Origin: Peronospora farinosa
Taxonomy: Eukaryota > Oomycota > Peronosporomycetes > Peronosporales > Peronosporaceae
NCBI GenBank assembly: GCA_947646735.1
Contig: CANTFK010000077.1
Coordinates: forward strand, 62,001 to 126,000
Reading direction: 5' to 3'
Length of the DNA: 64,000 nucleotides
The translations under genes and the position numbers were made by a program. A model generated the notes under the pieces. That model made no database searches and was not told the origin of the DNA. It saw only the letters and a program-made list of their open reading frames with translations. Each line of letters begins with the position of its first letter. Within the stretch, counting starts at the first letter, position 1. Below are positions 18,654-29,010 of the stretch, piece after piece.

Positions 18654-20564
18654 GTGAGGTTGGAGAATCAAAATTTCCTCTCTGAGGCACAACGACTCGC
18701 CTTAGATAAACTATCGGCGTTCGTCGGGCCCGATCAAATCGAGGCCCTTTTGGCCCAAGGCCCCGAGGTTCTAAATGCTCGTCTTGAGGCCTTTATGCGT
18801 TATGAAGCAACGATACTCGGGCAGGTCCACAACCAGGCAGCGTCAGCTGCGTCTACGCAGCACATCCCGGTACCTGTGCCCGATGCAGAGTCAAAGGCTC
18901 GCCCACTCATTTCAAACGTGAAGACCTTTGAGGGGAAGGAGGGAGAAAATCTTCTCCTCTGGATCCGAGAAGTTGAAATGGCAATGGATGCCGACATGCT
19001 TGCATCAGATAAGCAACTAGTTGGCTTGGCCATTTCGAAGCTCGGTGGAAGAGCTAGAGAGTGGGCTCTAACGAGCGATGTCTCTGTAAGTGCTGCATTC
19101 CCCACATGAGAAATGCTTCAAAAGCAATTAACTTGTGTGTTTGCACCGCCTAATCAGGCTTATCGTGTGCGCTCACGCTTCTTAGCTACCCGACAGGGTA
19201 AGAAAGAATTGTCGGACTATGTCCAAGAGTTGAGAACTCTCATTGCTGCTATGCAGCAGGACCCTCTGGCAGAGGAAGTCCGAGTAGCCATTTTTATGGA
19301 AGGACTTCGTACTGGAGTTGCCAGGACGGAAGTTTTTCGTGTCCAGCCTTCGACTTTCGAAGAAACAGTAAGCATAGCGTTTAACGCTGAATATAATTTT
19401 AAATCTGCTCGATATGGTCTGCCCTGTTATCAATCAAATGCCTCTAACCGGGCAGAACCCATGGACCTCAGCCATGCTGAAGAAGCTGAGCTTCAAGCTG
19501 CTGAGTAGCAAGGTAACACCCGTAGATGTTACATGTGCGGAAGCACTAGGCATCTACTCCCTAGCTGTCCGTTGCGAAAGCAACGTTCAAATCGGCAGAG
19601 CCGAAACCCTGCTCCTAGCCAAAAGGCGAGCACCGCAGGGAAATCGTCAACTCCCAGTAGGCGCGGGGCGCCCTACTGGGAAAAACTAAGTTCTGTTGGA
19701 TCTTTAGGAGGTAAAGGTAAACAGGGATTAGCCCCAGGTGGTTCTGTGGATGCTTCCATAGAACAAGATTACAAGCCAGGCTTGTTGGTTGTGTCGGCAA
19801 CCGTTAAGGGTTCTGAGAAACCATGGTCAATTTTAATTGACTCGGGGGCGTCAGGTAATTATGTCCGGCGTCGTTCCCTTGATGAGTGTCAGCTGTATGC
19901 TGAGGCGCTAGACGCGCAAGAGGGTGACAATATAACCGTGCGTCTCGCAACAGGTGTACGTGTCACCGTTCCTAAAGCTCCGTTAAACTTAGGTGTGAAG
20001 TTCTTAGACTTCAATAGCGTTGAACGCTTTCTTGTCCTAGATTTGGACTCGAGATATGATCTCATTCTCGGTATGGCCTGGCTGAAACGCCATGAGCCAT
20101 GGATCAATTGGAGATTTAAAACTTTAGGCGCTAGCGCAATGTTTAGTGAATCTTTGGAGAGTCATGAAACCACCTTAGCTAGGAAACAGAAGTGCTATTG
20201 GTGCGAGCCATTAACTGATTCAGTTAATGTGCTGGACATTGGAGTGTCTGAGTTGATAAACTCCAATGTCAACAATAATAGTGTCGAGCAGAGCTCAGTG
20301 ACACCTACTGGAGTGGCATGTACTCCGTTGAGTGGTACTCATAATAATATTGAGACACTGGATGTCGGTAATGGCATGGGCTCTCGTATAGAGCAAGTTA
20401 AGGTCGATTACCTTGTTAGTGATATTGGCTGTAAATGCGATTCACTGGATGTCGATAATGACATCGGCTCTTGTATAGAGAAAGTGAAGGTCGATGACCT
20501 TTTTAGTGATATTGGCTGTAATGCGATTCACTGGATGTCGGTAATGACATCGGCTCTCTTATAG
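18654..20564 (+). pseudogene. Gag-protease frame of Gypsy-2
   Basis: One reading frame runs from 18654 to 20564, broken by TGA at 19107-19109 and TAG at 19506-19508. Alignment by eye with Gypsy-1 gag (FPT-x-EMLQKQL against [11 protein letters not shown]) suggests the TGA replaced a Trp codon. There is no ATG at the start. The CCHC knuckle CYMCGSTRHLLPSC is at 19527-19568. Protease follows with LIDSGASGNYV (about 19835), here with an intact D-S-G, and ILGMAWLKRHEPWINW. The frame is lost after a 1-base deletion in the second of four 87-bp repeats. Gag and protease share a frame, unlike in Gypsy-1. Confidence 0.85.
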
Positions 20565-20690
20565 AGCAAGTGAAGGTTGATGACCTTGTTAGTGAAGTCA
20601 ATGGTACTAGTGGCCCACTGGATGTCGATATTGACATCGGCCCTCGCATAGGGCAGGTTATGGTCAGGGATCTGTTGACCTTGGAGGTGA
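20357..20690 (+). repeat. Four 87-bp (29-codon) tandem repeats in the PR-RT linker
   Basis: Units begin ACTGGATGTCGRTAATGRCAT at about 20357, 20444, 20530 and 20617. Unit 2 is 86 bases (ctgtaatgcg against ctgtaaatgcg in unit 1), which shifts the frame. Each unit would encode an acidic motif of the type LDVxNDIGSxIExVKVDDL. Confidence 0.88.
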
Positions 20691-22393
20691 TGGTGCCCAA
20701 GTACTTATAATGGTACGGTCTCGTCATTGAGACGACAGCGGCGCCAGATGGCGGCTGCGAGACGCAAAGCGTCTGTTTTATCGCGTAGTAATGTCAGTGA
20801 CCAGTTATACACCCTGGTCAACGGAGGGACAGGTGATGTAGATGGTGAGGTTGACCTTGAGGCCCTCCCATCATTGAATGCTCTCTTAGAGCTATAAATG
20901 TCTGTGGATGAATTTCATCAAGCCTTGAAGGCTGGTGCTCTATCCGATATGGTGGTCATTCGACCTAACCTCGAGCTGAACTCATCCTCACTTGTCGATG
21001 AGACAGTCCTCGAAGATACAAAGGAGGCACTAAGCTCACGTTGTGGGGCATCTATTCTGAAGGACCCTTTAGATCCCTACTAACCTTTAGTTAGGGAATT
21101 CCAGGACGTGGTGTGTCACGATCCACCGTCGGTTCTACCACCTGATAGGGGTGTACGTCATAAAATTGACTTGGTTCCTGGAACCAAATACTGCGTAACA
21201 CGGCAGTGACCTTTACCCAAAGAACAGTGTGACGCCATTGACGAGTTTTTTCGTGCAAAGCACGCGGCGGGCATGGTGCGCGAGAGCAAATCTCCGCACT
21301 CGATACCCACTTTCTGTGTTAAGAAACCGAATGGTACATGGCGTATCGTTCATGCTTATAATAAGCTCAATGCAGCCACTATACCTGCGCAGACGCCAAT
21401 ACCTAGAAAGGATGTTCTTCAGAACAATATGGTCGGTTGTACCATGTACAGTGCGCTCGACTTAGTCGATGGTTATTACCAATTGCTCATGCGAGCTAGT
21501 GATATTCCACTTACTGCTGTTAGTACTCCGAGCGGTATGCTCTGGGAGTGGTTAGTGATGCCCCAGGGGCTATCTAATGCTCCGGCTACGTTTAACCGTT
21601 TGGTGACGCAATTGTTTCGACCCCATCGAAGTTATGCACAGACGTACTTTGATGACATTTTTGTCCATAGTCGAGCTGAACATGGGCGGTCAGATATTGA
21701 GAACCATATTGTTCATTTACGAGCTGTGCTCGAGTGCATGCGCACTAATAAGCTATATGCTAATGCATCTAAGTGCATCTTCGGGGCCGAAGAGATTCCC
21801 TTTCTAGGGTGCTTCATTGGGAAGCGGGGCCTACGAGCGGATCCCGCCAAGGTAAAAGCCATAGTCGATTGGCCTGTTCCACAGTTTCAGAACGACTTGC
21901 ATAAATGGCTTGGCCTTGCCAATTACTTACACAAGTACAGCGAGAATTACGCTTATATGGCTCGACCATTTTCAATCTCCTTAAAAAGGATGTGGAATGG
22001 TGTTGGCATGCCGAGCATGAGGATGCTTTTCAAGCGGTGTAGGATAGCCTTTCATGCTCCCATTTTGGCTTTGCCAGACACTGACCGGCCGATTAGCGTC
22101 GTCAGTCACGCGTCGGATTTTGCCATTAGCAGTGCTCTGTTACAAACAGATGATGAAGGCCGTGAGCGTGTGATCGCTTTTGAATATCGACAGCTGAAAG
22201 CTGCAGAAAAGAACTATCCAGTTCATACAAAGAGCTAATTGCGATGAAGTATGCTCTAGTCAAATTCAGAGTTCATCTGCTGGGCTCGAAGACTTTTGTG
22301 ATCTATACCGATCATGCGTCTTTACGCACTACGACTCATCTATTTCAGAGAATAGCCAGATGGTAGTCATTCTTTGCTGAATATAACTTCGAG
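20565..22393 (+). pseudogene. Reverse transcriptase and RNase H of Gypsy-2
   Basis: From about 21120 a frame resembles the start of the Gypsy RT region (DRGVRHKIDLVPGTKYCVTR), then a TGA at 21208-21210 replaces the Trp of RQWPLP. RT is open from 21273 to 22238, with PTFCVKKPNGTWRIVHAYNK, YSALDLVDGYYQ and YFDD (TYFDDIFVHSR). RNase H follows with SVVSHASDFAISSALLQTDD and AEKNYPVHTK, then a frameshift. A further stop lies at about 22364. The sequence is clearly related to Gypsy-1 RT but much diverged in DNA. Confidence 0.85.
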
Positions 22394-23250
22394 GTGAAAT
22401 ATAAGCCGGGCAAGCAAAATTCTTTGGCTGATGCGTTGTCACACAGACCTGACTATGAGCTTGCTCATGTTACGACCTTGTCGTCTTCTATCATTGATCT
22501 CATTCGATCGGCGTCTGCTAAAAGTGATCACTGTATAGCGTTGCTACATGCTCTTGGTAGTGATGAATTCAAAAGATTCGGACATTAAATAGTCGGCACG
22601 ATTACGTGCGAGCCTCCATCGATATTCTACCGATCAGGGGCTGTTGTACTATCGTACAGATGTAGCGGATCCTCCGCGTATTGTAGTTTCTCATGATGAG
22701 GATCTGAAGTATCGTATCCTCTATGATGTACATGACACCGCCATCGGTGGTCATTTGGGTCGTGAAAAGACCTATGGGGCGGTATGCCAAAGTTATTGGT
22801 GCCCAAATTATATAAATGGGTGAGCACGTATGTGCGTACGTGTGAAACGTGTCAACGGATGAAACCCTTGCCCCATTCGGCAGCGCCGCTGGCTAGTTTG
22901 CCTATTCCCACTGGGTGCTGGGAGTCCATTAGTATGGATTTTGTGTTTGGCCTACCGAAAGATTCGCATGACAACACAGGTATTGTGGTCTTTGTTGACC
23001 GTTTGAGCAAGATGTCTCACTTAGCGGCTGTGCCAGACTCGATCGATTGTGAGGGTACAGCGGAGCTGTTTATCGACCGAGTATTTCGCCAACATGGCTT
23101 GCCAGTGACAATTGTTTCTGATCGTGATCCTCAGTTTAAGAGTAAGTTTTGGAAGTCCGTCTTTCAGGTGCTGGGCAAACGCTTGGACATGATACAGTGG
23201 ATCATCCGCAGACCGATGGTCAACGGAACGCGTGAATCGCGTTGTTAAAG
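22394..23250 (+). pseudogene. Integrase of Gypsy-2, N-terminal part
   Basis: The linker (YKPGKQNSLADALSHRPDYE, 22394 onward) leads to the zinc domain: GGHLGREKTYG near 22750 and CETCQRMKP near 22840. The catalytic core has SMDFVFGLPKDSHDNTGIVV and VSDRDPQFKSKFW. Frameshifts occur near 22588, 22790 and 23200. The end of the core continues in another frame from about 23232. Confidence 0.82.
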
Positions 23251-24257
23251 ATATCCTACGCAGCGTTTGTGCTGAAACGCCTAAGCGTTGGAGCTCTATG
23301 CTCCCTGTAGTTGACTTTGCACTCAATAACTCCGTGCACGCCTCTACCGGCTACACTCCGTTCTTTGTCAATGGTCTCACACACCCACGCGTTCCGTTAA
23401 CGCTACCACCGAGTGGTTCAGGTCTTGGTGGGGGAGAGGTTGCCGATCGGCTTGCTGATGTCAGCCCTAATACTGTTAAGAAACAGGCAAGTGCGTTTCT
23501 CGCAATGCGACTAAATGTCTTACGACATGTGCAAGACGCAATGGCTGATAGCCAAGACAAACAAAAAGAATATGCGGATGCGAAAGGCAGAAGCTGTATT
23601 AATGATTATAAGGTCGGAGACCAAGTATTACTTAATGCTAAAAATCTACCTACCAATGTAGTATCCGCTGTCTTTAAGACGAAGTTGCGTCCGCGCTTTA
23701 TTGGACCCTTTACGGTCATTGCCAAGAAAGGCCTAGCGTATACGCTTAATTTGCCGCGCAAATTGCGTACACATCCCGTATTCTACGTCGACATGCTGAC
23801 ACTATATCGGGATCCGTCCCAAATGGACGCTAAGGCGCCCGCGCCGAGTTCATCGGCATTGTCGCGGGGCGAATCATCTGCACTAACAGGTCAAGCTGAC
23901 CCTGCATTCGGGTTCGGCTCTCTTCCAGGGACTCAAGACGGGAGTTCATCGTCTGTTTTTCCTCACGTAGGGACCGCACCTCTTGAACAAGCTCGGCATG
24001 AGCTTGTCCCTATACACCGGCCTCCTCCGGCTTTGCTCGATGCGCAGGGGAACCTTCAGTTCCATGTTAAACGTCTGTTGCAGAAACGTCGCCGCCATGG
24101 TCAAAACCAGTATCTGGTAAAGTGGCGGGGTTATCCCGAGTCGTGGAACTCATGGGAGTTTGAGGTTCCTCTTCGGCAGGATTGCCCATACGCCGTGGAC
24201 GTTTTTGAACGTCGTGCGCAGGGCCGACCTGTTGGCGGTGACGCTTCTCACCACTAA
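23232..24257 (+). CDS. Integrase C-terminus with chromodomain, Gypsy-2
   Basis: A 341-codon open segment starts with the end of the catalytic core (NRVVKDILRSVCAETPKRW, NNSVHASTGYTPFFVNG). It continues with the integrase C-terminal fold (KLRPRFIGPFTVIAKKGLAY, LRTHPVFYVDML), a Ser/Pro-rich linker, and a C-terminal chromodomain near residues 270-335 (QYLVKWRGYPESWNSWE). The aromatic residues expected to cage methyl-lysine appear present (Y, W, W). The last 64 codons overlap the antisense ORF. This is a fragment of pol, not an independent gene; its own start codon is incidental. Confidence 0.85.
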   Translation: MNRVVKDILRSVCAETPKRWSSMLPVVDFALNNSVHASTGYTPFFVNGLTHPRVPLTLPPSGSGLGGGEVADRLADVSPNTVKKQASAFLAMRLNVLRHVQDAMADSQDKQKEYADAKGRSCINDYKVGDQVLLNAKNLPTNVVSAVFKTKLRPRFIGPFTVIAKKGLAYTLNLPRKLRTHPVFYVDMLTLYRDPSQMDAKAPAPSSSALSRGESSALTGQADPAFGFGSLPGTQDGSSSSVFPHVGTAPLEQARHELVPIHRPPPALLDAQGNLQFHVKRLLQKRRRHGQNQYLVKWRGYPESWNSWEFEVPLRQDCPYAVDVFERRAQGRPVGGDASHH

Positions 24258-25131
24258 TGGTGGGTGTAGGCGGGTTAGCGGCCTCAGACTGTCGTGGACT
24301 CGCGGCTACAGGTGTAGCCGAAACATTGGGATGCTGGGTAGCAGACGCATAATGCGTTCGTTGGGATTTCAATTTTCCCCGGGCCTTCAATTTAGCGTAA
24401 TCGTAACGCATCTTCCGCTCGAGTCGAACATCTGCCACATCGGCACTTGCCCGTAGGGCCCACATGCTGCTTAAACGTCGCGCATAATGCGCCCAGCGGC
24501 TAAAAGACGTGTCTTCTTCGTCCTCGGTTTCCCCCGCGAACAATGGGATGGGAACGCCCTTTATGGGAGGAACTGGCGCACCGCTCACTTGCCTGTTGAG
24601 GCGTGCCAAGTATTGGCTTTGCGTAGTAATATGAGGCTCCAGATATCGTTGTCGAAGGGCCGTTCGCGTTGCAATATCCTCAGGTGAAATGGCCTCAGGC
24701 CCAATGGCCCAGCCAGAAAGGGAATGTCCAGATGCCTCCTTTTGGCGTTCTTCCACTGTAGGTGGATTGAACCTGTACTGTCGGTGGTCTTGAATCCTCG
24801 CCATATTCTTCGTCCGGCGCTTGGCACCTACCTCTTGGTCGATGGTCTGCTGTTGCTGCTCGTCGAGTGGGTTGGTAACCGTCGCCGTTGACGATACGTC
24901 AGGCGGGTCACGTAACGCTGTTAGCGCATCTGCAGCACCACGTTCAGGAAACGGATTCGGTGCATGATTACTGTAATCTTTACCCGTAATGGTGGTTAAA
25001 GGGGACCCATCGGGTCCACTAAAGACGGTGTCACTTTCGTAATCAACCGCTTCGTCAAGGTCGCCTTCGATAAGGTCCCGTATAGTCTGTGACTCAGTGC
25101 CAGGAGGCGTCATGTTATGTGCCGTGAACAT
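24067..25131 (-). CDS. 354-codon antisense ORF in the 3' part of Gypsy-2
   Basis: An ATG-started uninterrupted minus-strand frame fills the whole space between pol and the 3' LTR and overlaps the chromodomain-coding strand. The protein is hydrophilic, with Pro/Thr/Ser-rich ends and a basic helical middle (SFSRWAHYARRLSSMW, VRLERKMRYDYAKLKARGK). There is no signal peptide, membrane segment or recognised domain. The sense-strand gag-pol of the same element has several stops, so survival of a frame this long is notable. It occupies the position of the shorter antisense ORF in Gypsy-1b and of antisense ORFs in plant Tat/Ogre elements. Function unknown. Confidence 0.6.
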   Translation of the reverse strand: MFTAHNMTPPGTESQTIRDLIEGDLDEAVDYESDTVFSGPDGSPLTTITGKDYSNHAPNPFPERGAADALTALRDPPDVSSTATVTNPLDEQQQQTIDQEVGAKRRTKNMARIQDHRQYRFNPPTVEERQKEASGHSLSGWAIGPEAISPEDIATRTALRQRYLEPHITTQSQYLARLNRQVSGAPVPPIKGVPIPLFAGETEDEEDTSFSRWAHYARRLSSMWALRASADVADVRLERKMRYDYAKLKARGKLKSQRTHYASATQHPNVSATPVAASPRQSEAANPPTPTISGEKRHRQQVGPAHDVQKRPRRMGNPAEEEPQTPMSSTTRDNPATLPDTGFDHGGDVSATDV

Positions 25132-25205
25132 ACCGTAAGGTTTTAACGTTCGCTAAAGCACTACCTCTAAGAGGAAAGATGTCGAAGGACATTCTATGGG
25201 AACGT

Positions 25206-25223
25206 CAGTCTGGTGAGGGAGGG
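25206..25223 (+). promoter_or_regulatory. Polypurine tract of Gypsy-2
   Basis: GGTGAGGGAGGG ends directly at the 3' LTR start (25224), as expected for plus-strand priming. Confidence 0.75.
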
Positions 25224-25865
25224 TGTAACGGGGTTACACGACGGTTGTAGCGTCTTTCCGGGAGTTTACGGTTGAATTCCCCTTTATATTGCATATAATG
25301 CATTTTAATACTTCTTTTTCGAGAGGTGTCAAGTATGAGCGCTAAAGATACGGTATTTGGTAATGCCGTATCTTATCGATTAGGATTCGATAAATCGATA
25401 ACGCTGTACTAAGTACATCATACACAGATGTTTAGACGATACGTCGTCCAATAGCAAAGTCTGCATATTATAATTACTATCATAGTAATTAATCTAGTGT
25501 AGTGTACTTAGAGTAGGACTATTCATAAAACCTTAAAGCATAAATATAATCAGTTCTTATTTTGAGTTTAAGATCGCAAGTCGTTCTGACTTGTTCTCTT
25601 GTGCACTTCGTGCGTTGGTTCTCTGAACCTCTAAGCTTCTAGCTTGTTCTTGCACTCTGTGCGTTGGTTCTCTGAACCTTAAGCTTATTGCTTGACTGAC
25701 TAAAAGTCTCTTTCCTCCTTCCTTAGAACAGGGTGACTTTAAGTCGTTTAATTAATTCCTTAGAACTAAGTGGCTTTTAGCCCTAACTCTATTTAGTTCT
25801 CTAGAACTAAGAGGCTTCCAGCCGAAAGTCTTCCTCTGGATAAAGAGCTGTGCAGCTCCGCTGCA
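25224..25865 (+). repeat. 3' LTR of Gypsy-2 (642 bp)
   Basis: Starts with the near-palindrome TGTAACGGGGTTACA and ends CCGCTGCA. Same length as the 5' LTR, with about a dozen substitutions. Confidence 0.92.
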
Positions 25866-26891
25866 CCAAGAGAAATATATCGGATAACAGATTACGGAGG
25901 TTTATCAGTTTCAGTACGGGAACGAGCTCAGGACTGGTGTTTTTAATATTTTAGACAGGTTATCAAATAAAGCAGTATCATTTAGACAGAATTACTGTAC
26001 TTAGTCTTGCGAATGACGTCCGTCCGTGACGTCATTCGATGACGCTAGTCTCTGCAGGGCGTTATTATTTCACCATGTATATATCAAACATACACAAGGG
26101 TGGGTCACATGGTCTATCTTACCCAAGTGGCAGGTCTAGGTACACACCTCCCTGTTACAAGCTCCAACATAGAGGTTACCATATGGATACATAGCCTCTC
26201 TCTTTCACGTAATAGAATACTGGCTAAACGCTGTACAATTGACAATCCCTTCTTTAGCCTAGCAGTGATGCTCTGAAAAGTGGCGACTTTGTAATAGTGC
26301 AGATGGTATATATTTCACAGGTAAAAACCTGCTCAGTACATAGGCCACCATTTTGTGCATAATTTCATGTAAGTACTGTATGTATGGTGTCATTCCTATG
26401 TCTCCCTTGTTATTATAATACGTTTCTTGTAATTAGCTCAAACGAAACGTACAATAACAAGGTGGAAATTTTTGTCCGCTTCATTCACAAAGCAATTTTT
26501 CGCCTCATACACGCAAGTAGGTTATTCCACTACTTCATCACTTTAAGAAGAATTCGAAAAGCAACCGCTTTGACAGACCGATGCTTATTTGTGGTAGCAT
26601 ATGACTTGTTTGTCATGCAACTTGTTTTGCGATGGGCAATCGACACATCGCTGCATTTTGACGCATCCGAAAGATCATATCTACTTGCAGATAACCTATA
26701 CTTGAATCATAAGTTACACCATCACCGATCGCCTACTGTGCATTGCATCCCACGCCGGAAAATCGGTTCTTTGTGTGCGCTGCACGTCCCGTAATCGAAC
26801 GTCTTTACCAATTGCTCATTCCTCCATTTGCTTTCACTGCATCACTTGCTTCACCCTTTTCGACTCCAATCTTTTTACGGTCTCAAACAAA
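25866..26891. other. Intergenic region upstream of the carbonic anhydrase gene
   Basis: About 1 kb, AT-rich. I see no coding sequence with recognisable features and no clear repeat. The last 150 bases before the start at 26892 have pyrimidine-rich tracts typical of oomycete promoters, but I cannot mark a defined site. Confidence 0.4.
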
Positions 26892-27837
26892 ATGACATTC
26901 ATTGCTTCGATTTCTGCGGTCATCGCCGCTTTCACCCTGACTGTGTCTGGCGATGGGACTCAAAGCCAGCCTTGGGGATACAGAATTGACCCTAGTATGG
27001 TCCACTACTCTAATTGGGCCAATACCTGGTCGGCCTGCGGCAATGACCGTCAGTCTCCCATTAACATCGTCTCGACTTCAAAGCCTTGCGACGGCGAGAA
27101 TTTCTCGCTCACCTTCAGTGGACAGTGCACTCAGTACAATCTGGCTGAGCCACATGAACCACTTGAGGCGGACATTGTTGGAGGTGAGGCATCGCTAATT
27201 TTGTGATAGCTCAATCGTGATCGATTCTAATGTAATCGAATGCGTATATAGGTGACTGCACTGCTTCGGCGAACAATGCAACCTACAAGATGAAGCAGTT
27301 ACACATGCACGCTCCTTCAGAGCACACGCTGGATGACCAGCAGTTGGACGGTGAAATTCACTTTGTTCACACGGACTCGGACAGCTCGGCACTTTTAGTG
27401 GTGGGCATCTTCCTCAAGATTGACTTGACGTCAGACGAATGGCTGAGTCCTCTCCTTGACGCTTTAGAGAAAGTCAACTCCTCTATGCACTCGAATGCGG
27501 TGCTGGTGAACCTGTAAGTTGTGATTGCGTAGTTTTGATATATCGTGACAAGACGCTAATGTTTTTGGTGTTGCTGATACACAGGGAATCATACTCTGCT
27601 CTGGTGATGAAGGCCAGCAGCCGAGGCGTCATCTACAACTACCCAGGCAGCCTCACGACCCCAAGTTGCGGTGAGACGGTAGACTGGTGGGTGGTGCAGA
27701 ACCCGATATCGATCTCTCGCACCGACTTTGATCGTCTTCACCAGGACTTGCTCGAGTACCCTATTACGGACAACGGTAACAACGCTCGTCCGCCGCAGCC
27801 TCTGAATGGCCGTATTGTTCAGCGTTATGTCATTTAG
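26892..27837 (+). CDS. Secreted alpha-carbonic anhydrase
   Basis: Three exons are inferred: 26892-27183, 27252-27513 and 27585-27837, with GT-AG introns of 68 and 71 bp, giving 268 aa. Residues 1-20 form a signal peptide (MTFIASISAVIAAFTLTVSG). The alpha-CA fold is marked by WGYRIDPSMVHYSNW and RQSPINIVS in exon 1. The zinc-binding site is in exon 2: QLHMHAPSEHTLDD supplies two histidines and GEIHFVH the third. YNYPGSLTTPSCGE in exon 3 holds the conserved threonine. The enzyme interconverts CO2 and bicarbonate, probably outside the cell or in the secretory route. Oomycetes are known to secrete alpha-CAs. The start was chosen because it gives a clean signal peptide; frames upstream lack ATG. 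Confidence 0.93.
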
Positions 27838-28560
27838 AAAATCTTGGCGTGCTGTTTTGCTTTACTTGGCCACTACAGAATCGCTACAGGCGTATACATA
27901 AAATCAGAATTTCTTTGATCTCGCCAATGTTTCTCGCGATTACCATTTTGTCGTTATCTTGGAATCGACGAAGTACATATTACGACCGAAAATTATCATA
28001 CAAGAAGTTCGACCTTGAGTTGGTGACGAAGTAGGTCTGCCCCTTTGCCATGACATGTGTCCGAGTAGATCGGTAAAGTCTATTCCCGTAACACATCAAC
28101 TGCTGGTTGTAGTTCGGAGTCGAGTGCCGTCTGTGTGTCGTATAGGTCCACATACAGTGGCAGCAATAGCAGCAGGTTTCGTGCATGCCACGTTCGTCAC
28201 CCGCTTATCAATGTACAACCGTACCAGCAAAGTTCCCATTAGCTGTTAGTAGACGCGTGGAGCCGTAAGCAAACCAATGTATATCATTGATTTTTACAGC
28301 ATATCTTTAACACTTCGCCCAAATTTTCAGAGTGACGCCAAATAGATCGGAATGGCCAAAATGATTTTGTCACTTGAGACCCCATCATCCAAATTACCCC
28401 ACCCTTCGACCTTCCGAGACGCTTTTGATAAACGTTGATAGATTTATTGGCACCAAGAAGTGCGGCATGTAGTACTTGTATGCATCTTTATACATGCAGT
28501 AAGAGACACCTTGGATTGTGGATACTATTGGCAAGGTCCTATGCACAGCAGCTACATGAA
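27838..28560. other. Intergenic region downstream of carbonic anhydrase
   Basis: About 720 bases with only short frames and no recognised domain. Confidence 0.4.
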
Positions 28561-28564
28561 ACCC

Positions 28565-29010
28565 TATGTTGTCTACTGTTTTGGTCGTGATGGTATATTG
28601 CCACGTGTATAGAATACGTCTTCTCCAGTACTCTCGTTGTTAAACCAAGTATCAATCCAACCGCTAGTAAGTGATTGAAGCCCAGTGTAGTCCATACCCG
28701 ATCTAAATTAGCACTTTGATGCAAGTTGTAAATCATAGCCACCATGTACAGCCGTGAAGCCAGAACTTCGGTCTTTCCCTTCGAAACCGACTAATTTGAT
28801 TGGTAATCTAACACGCCTCGAAGCCTTGCAAGACTGGAAGTTGCTGTGCATATCAACTGACGCTACCTGATGTGGTTGCGAGGCTGTCAAAAATTCAGCG
28901 TACTAGGGCACTGACGATCCCTCGCTGGCTCGAAAAACGTCACAATCGCCTTGCATAGTAGTCTCCACTGCAGTAAGAGGTTTTCCGTGCTCCAAGTCTC
29001 GAGTCGGTGA
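28565..29010 (-). pseudogene. Decayed coding remnant, family unknown
   Basis: One minus-strand frame stays open for long stretches with only two internal stops (near 28900 and 28710). Pieces include ETTMQGDCDVFRASEG, RLPIKLVGFEGKDRSSGF and HGGYDLQLASKC. The composition (Gly, Thr, Asp, Cys) looks like a secreted protein, but I do not recognise the family. It may be a dead host gene or an element fragment. Confidence 0.3.

Larger units (their letters stand above)
17958..25865 (+). mobile_element. Gypsy-2: full-length but defective chromovirus, 7.9 kb
   Basis: LTRs of 642 bp differ at roughly a dozen sites (about 2 percent). The flanks are CCAGG (17953-17957) and CCAAG (25866-25870), a 5-base target duplication with one change. 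The order is PBS, gag, PR, RT, RH, IN, chromodomain, antisense ORF, polypurine tract, LTR. Nonsense codons and frameshifts interrupt gag-pol. It is older than the two Copia insertions, judging by LTR divergence. Confidence 0.93.

Noticed and set aside
26775..26891. N-terminal extension of the carbonic anhydrase frame
   Set aside because: No ATG; the ATG at 26892 starts a clean signal peptide.
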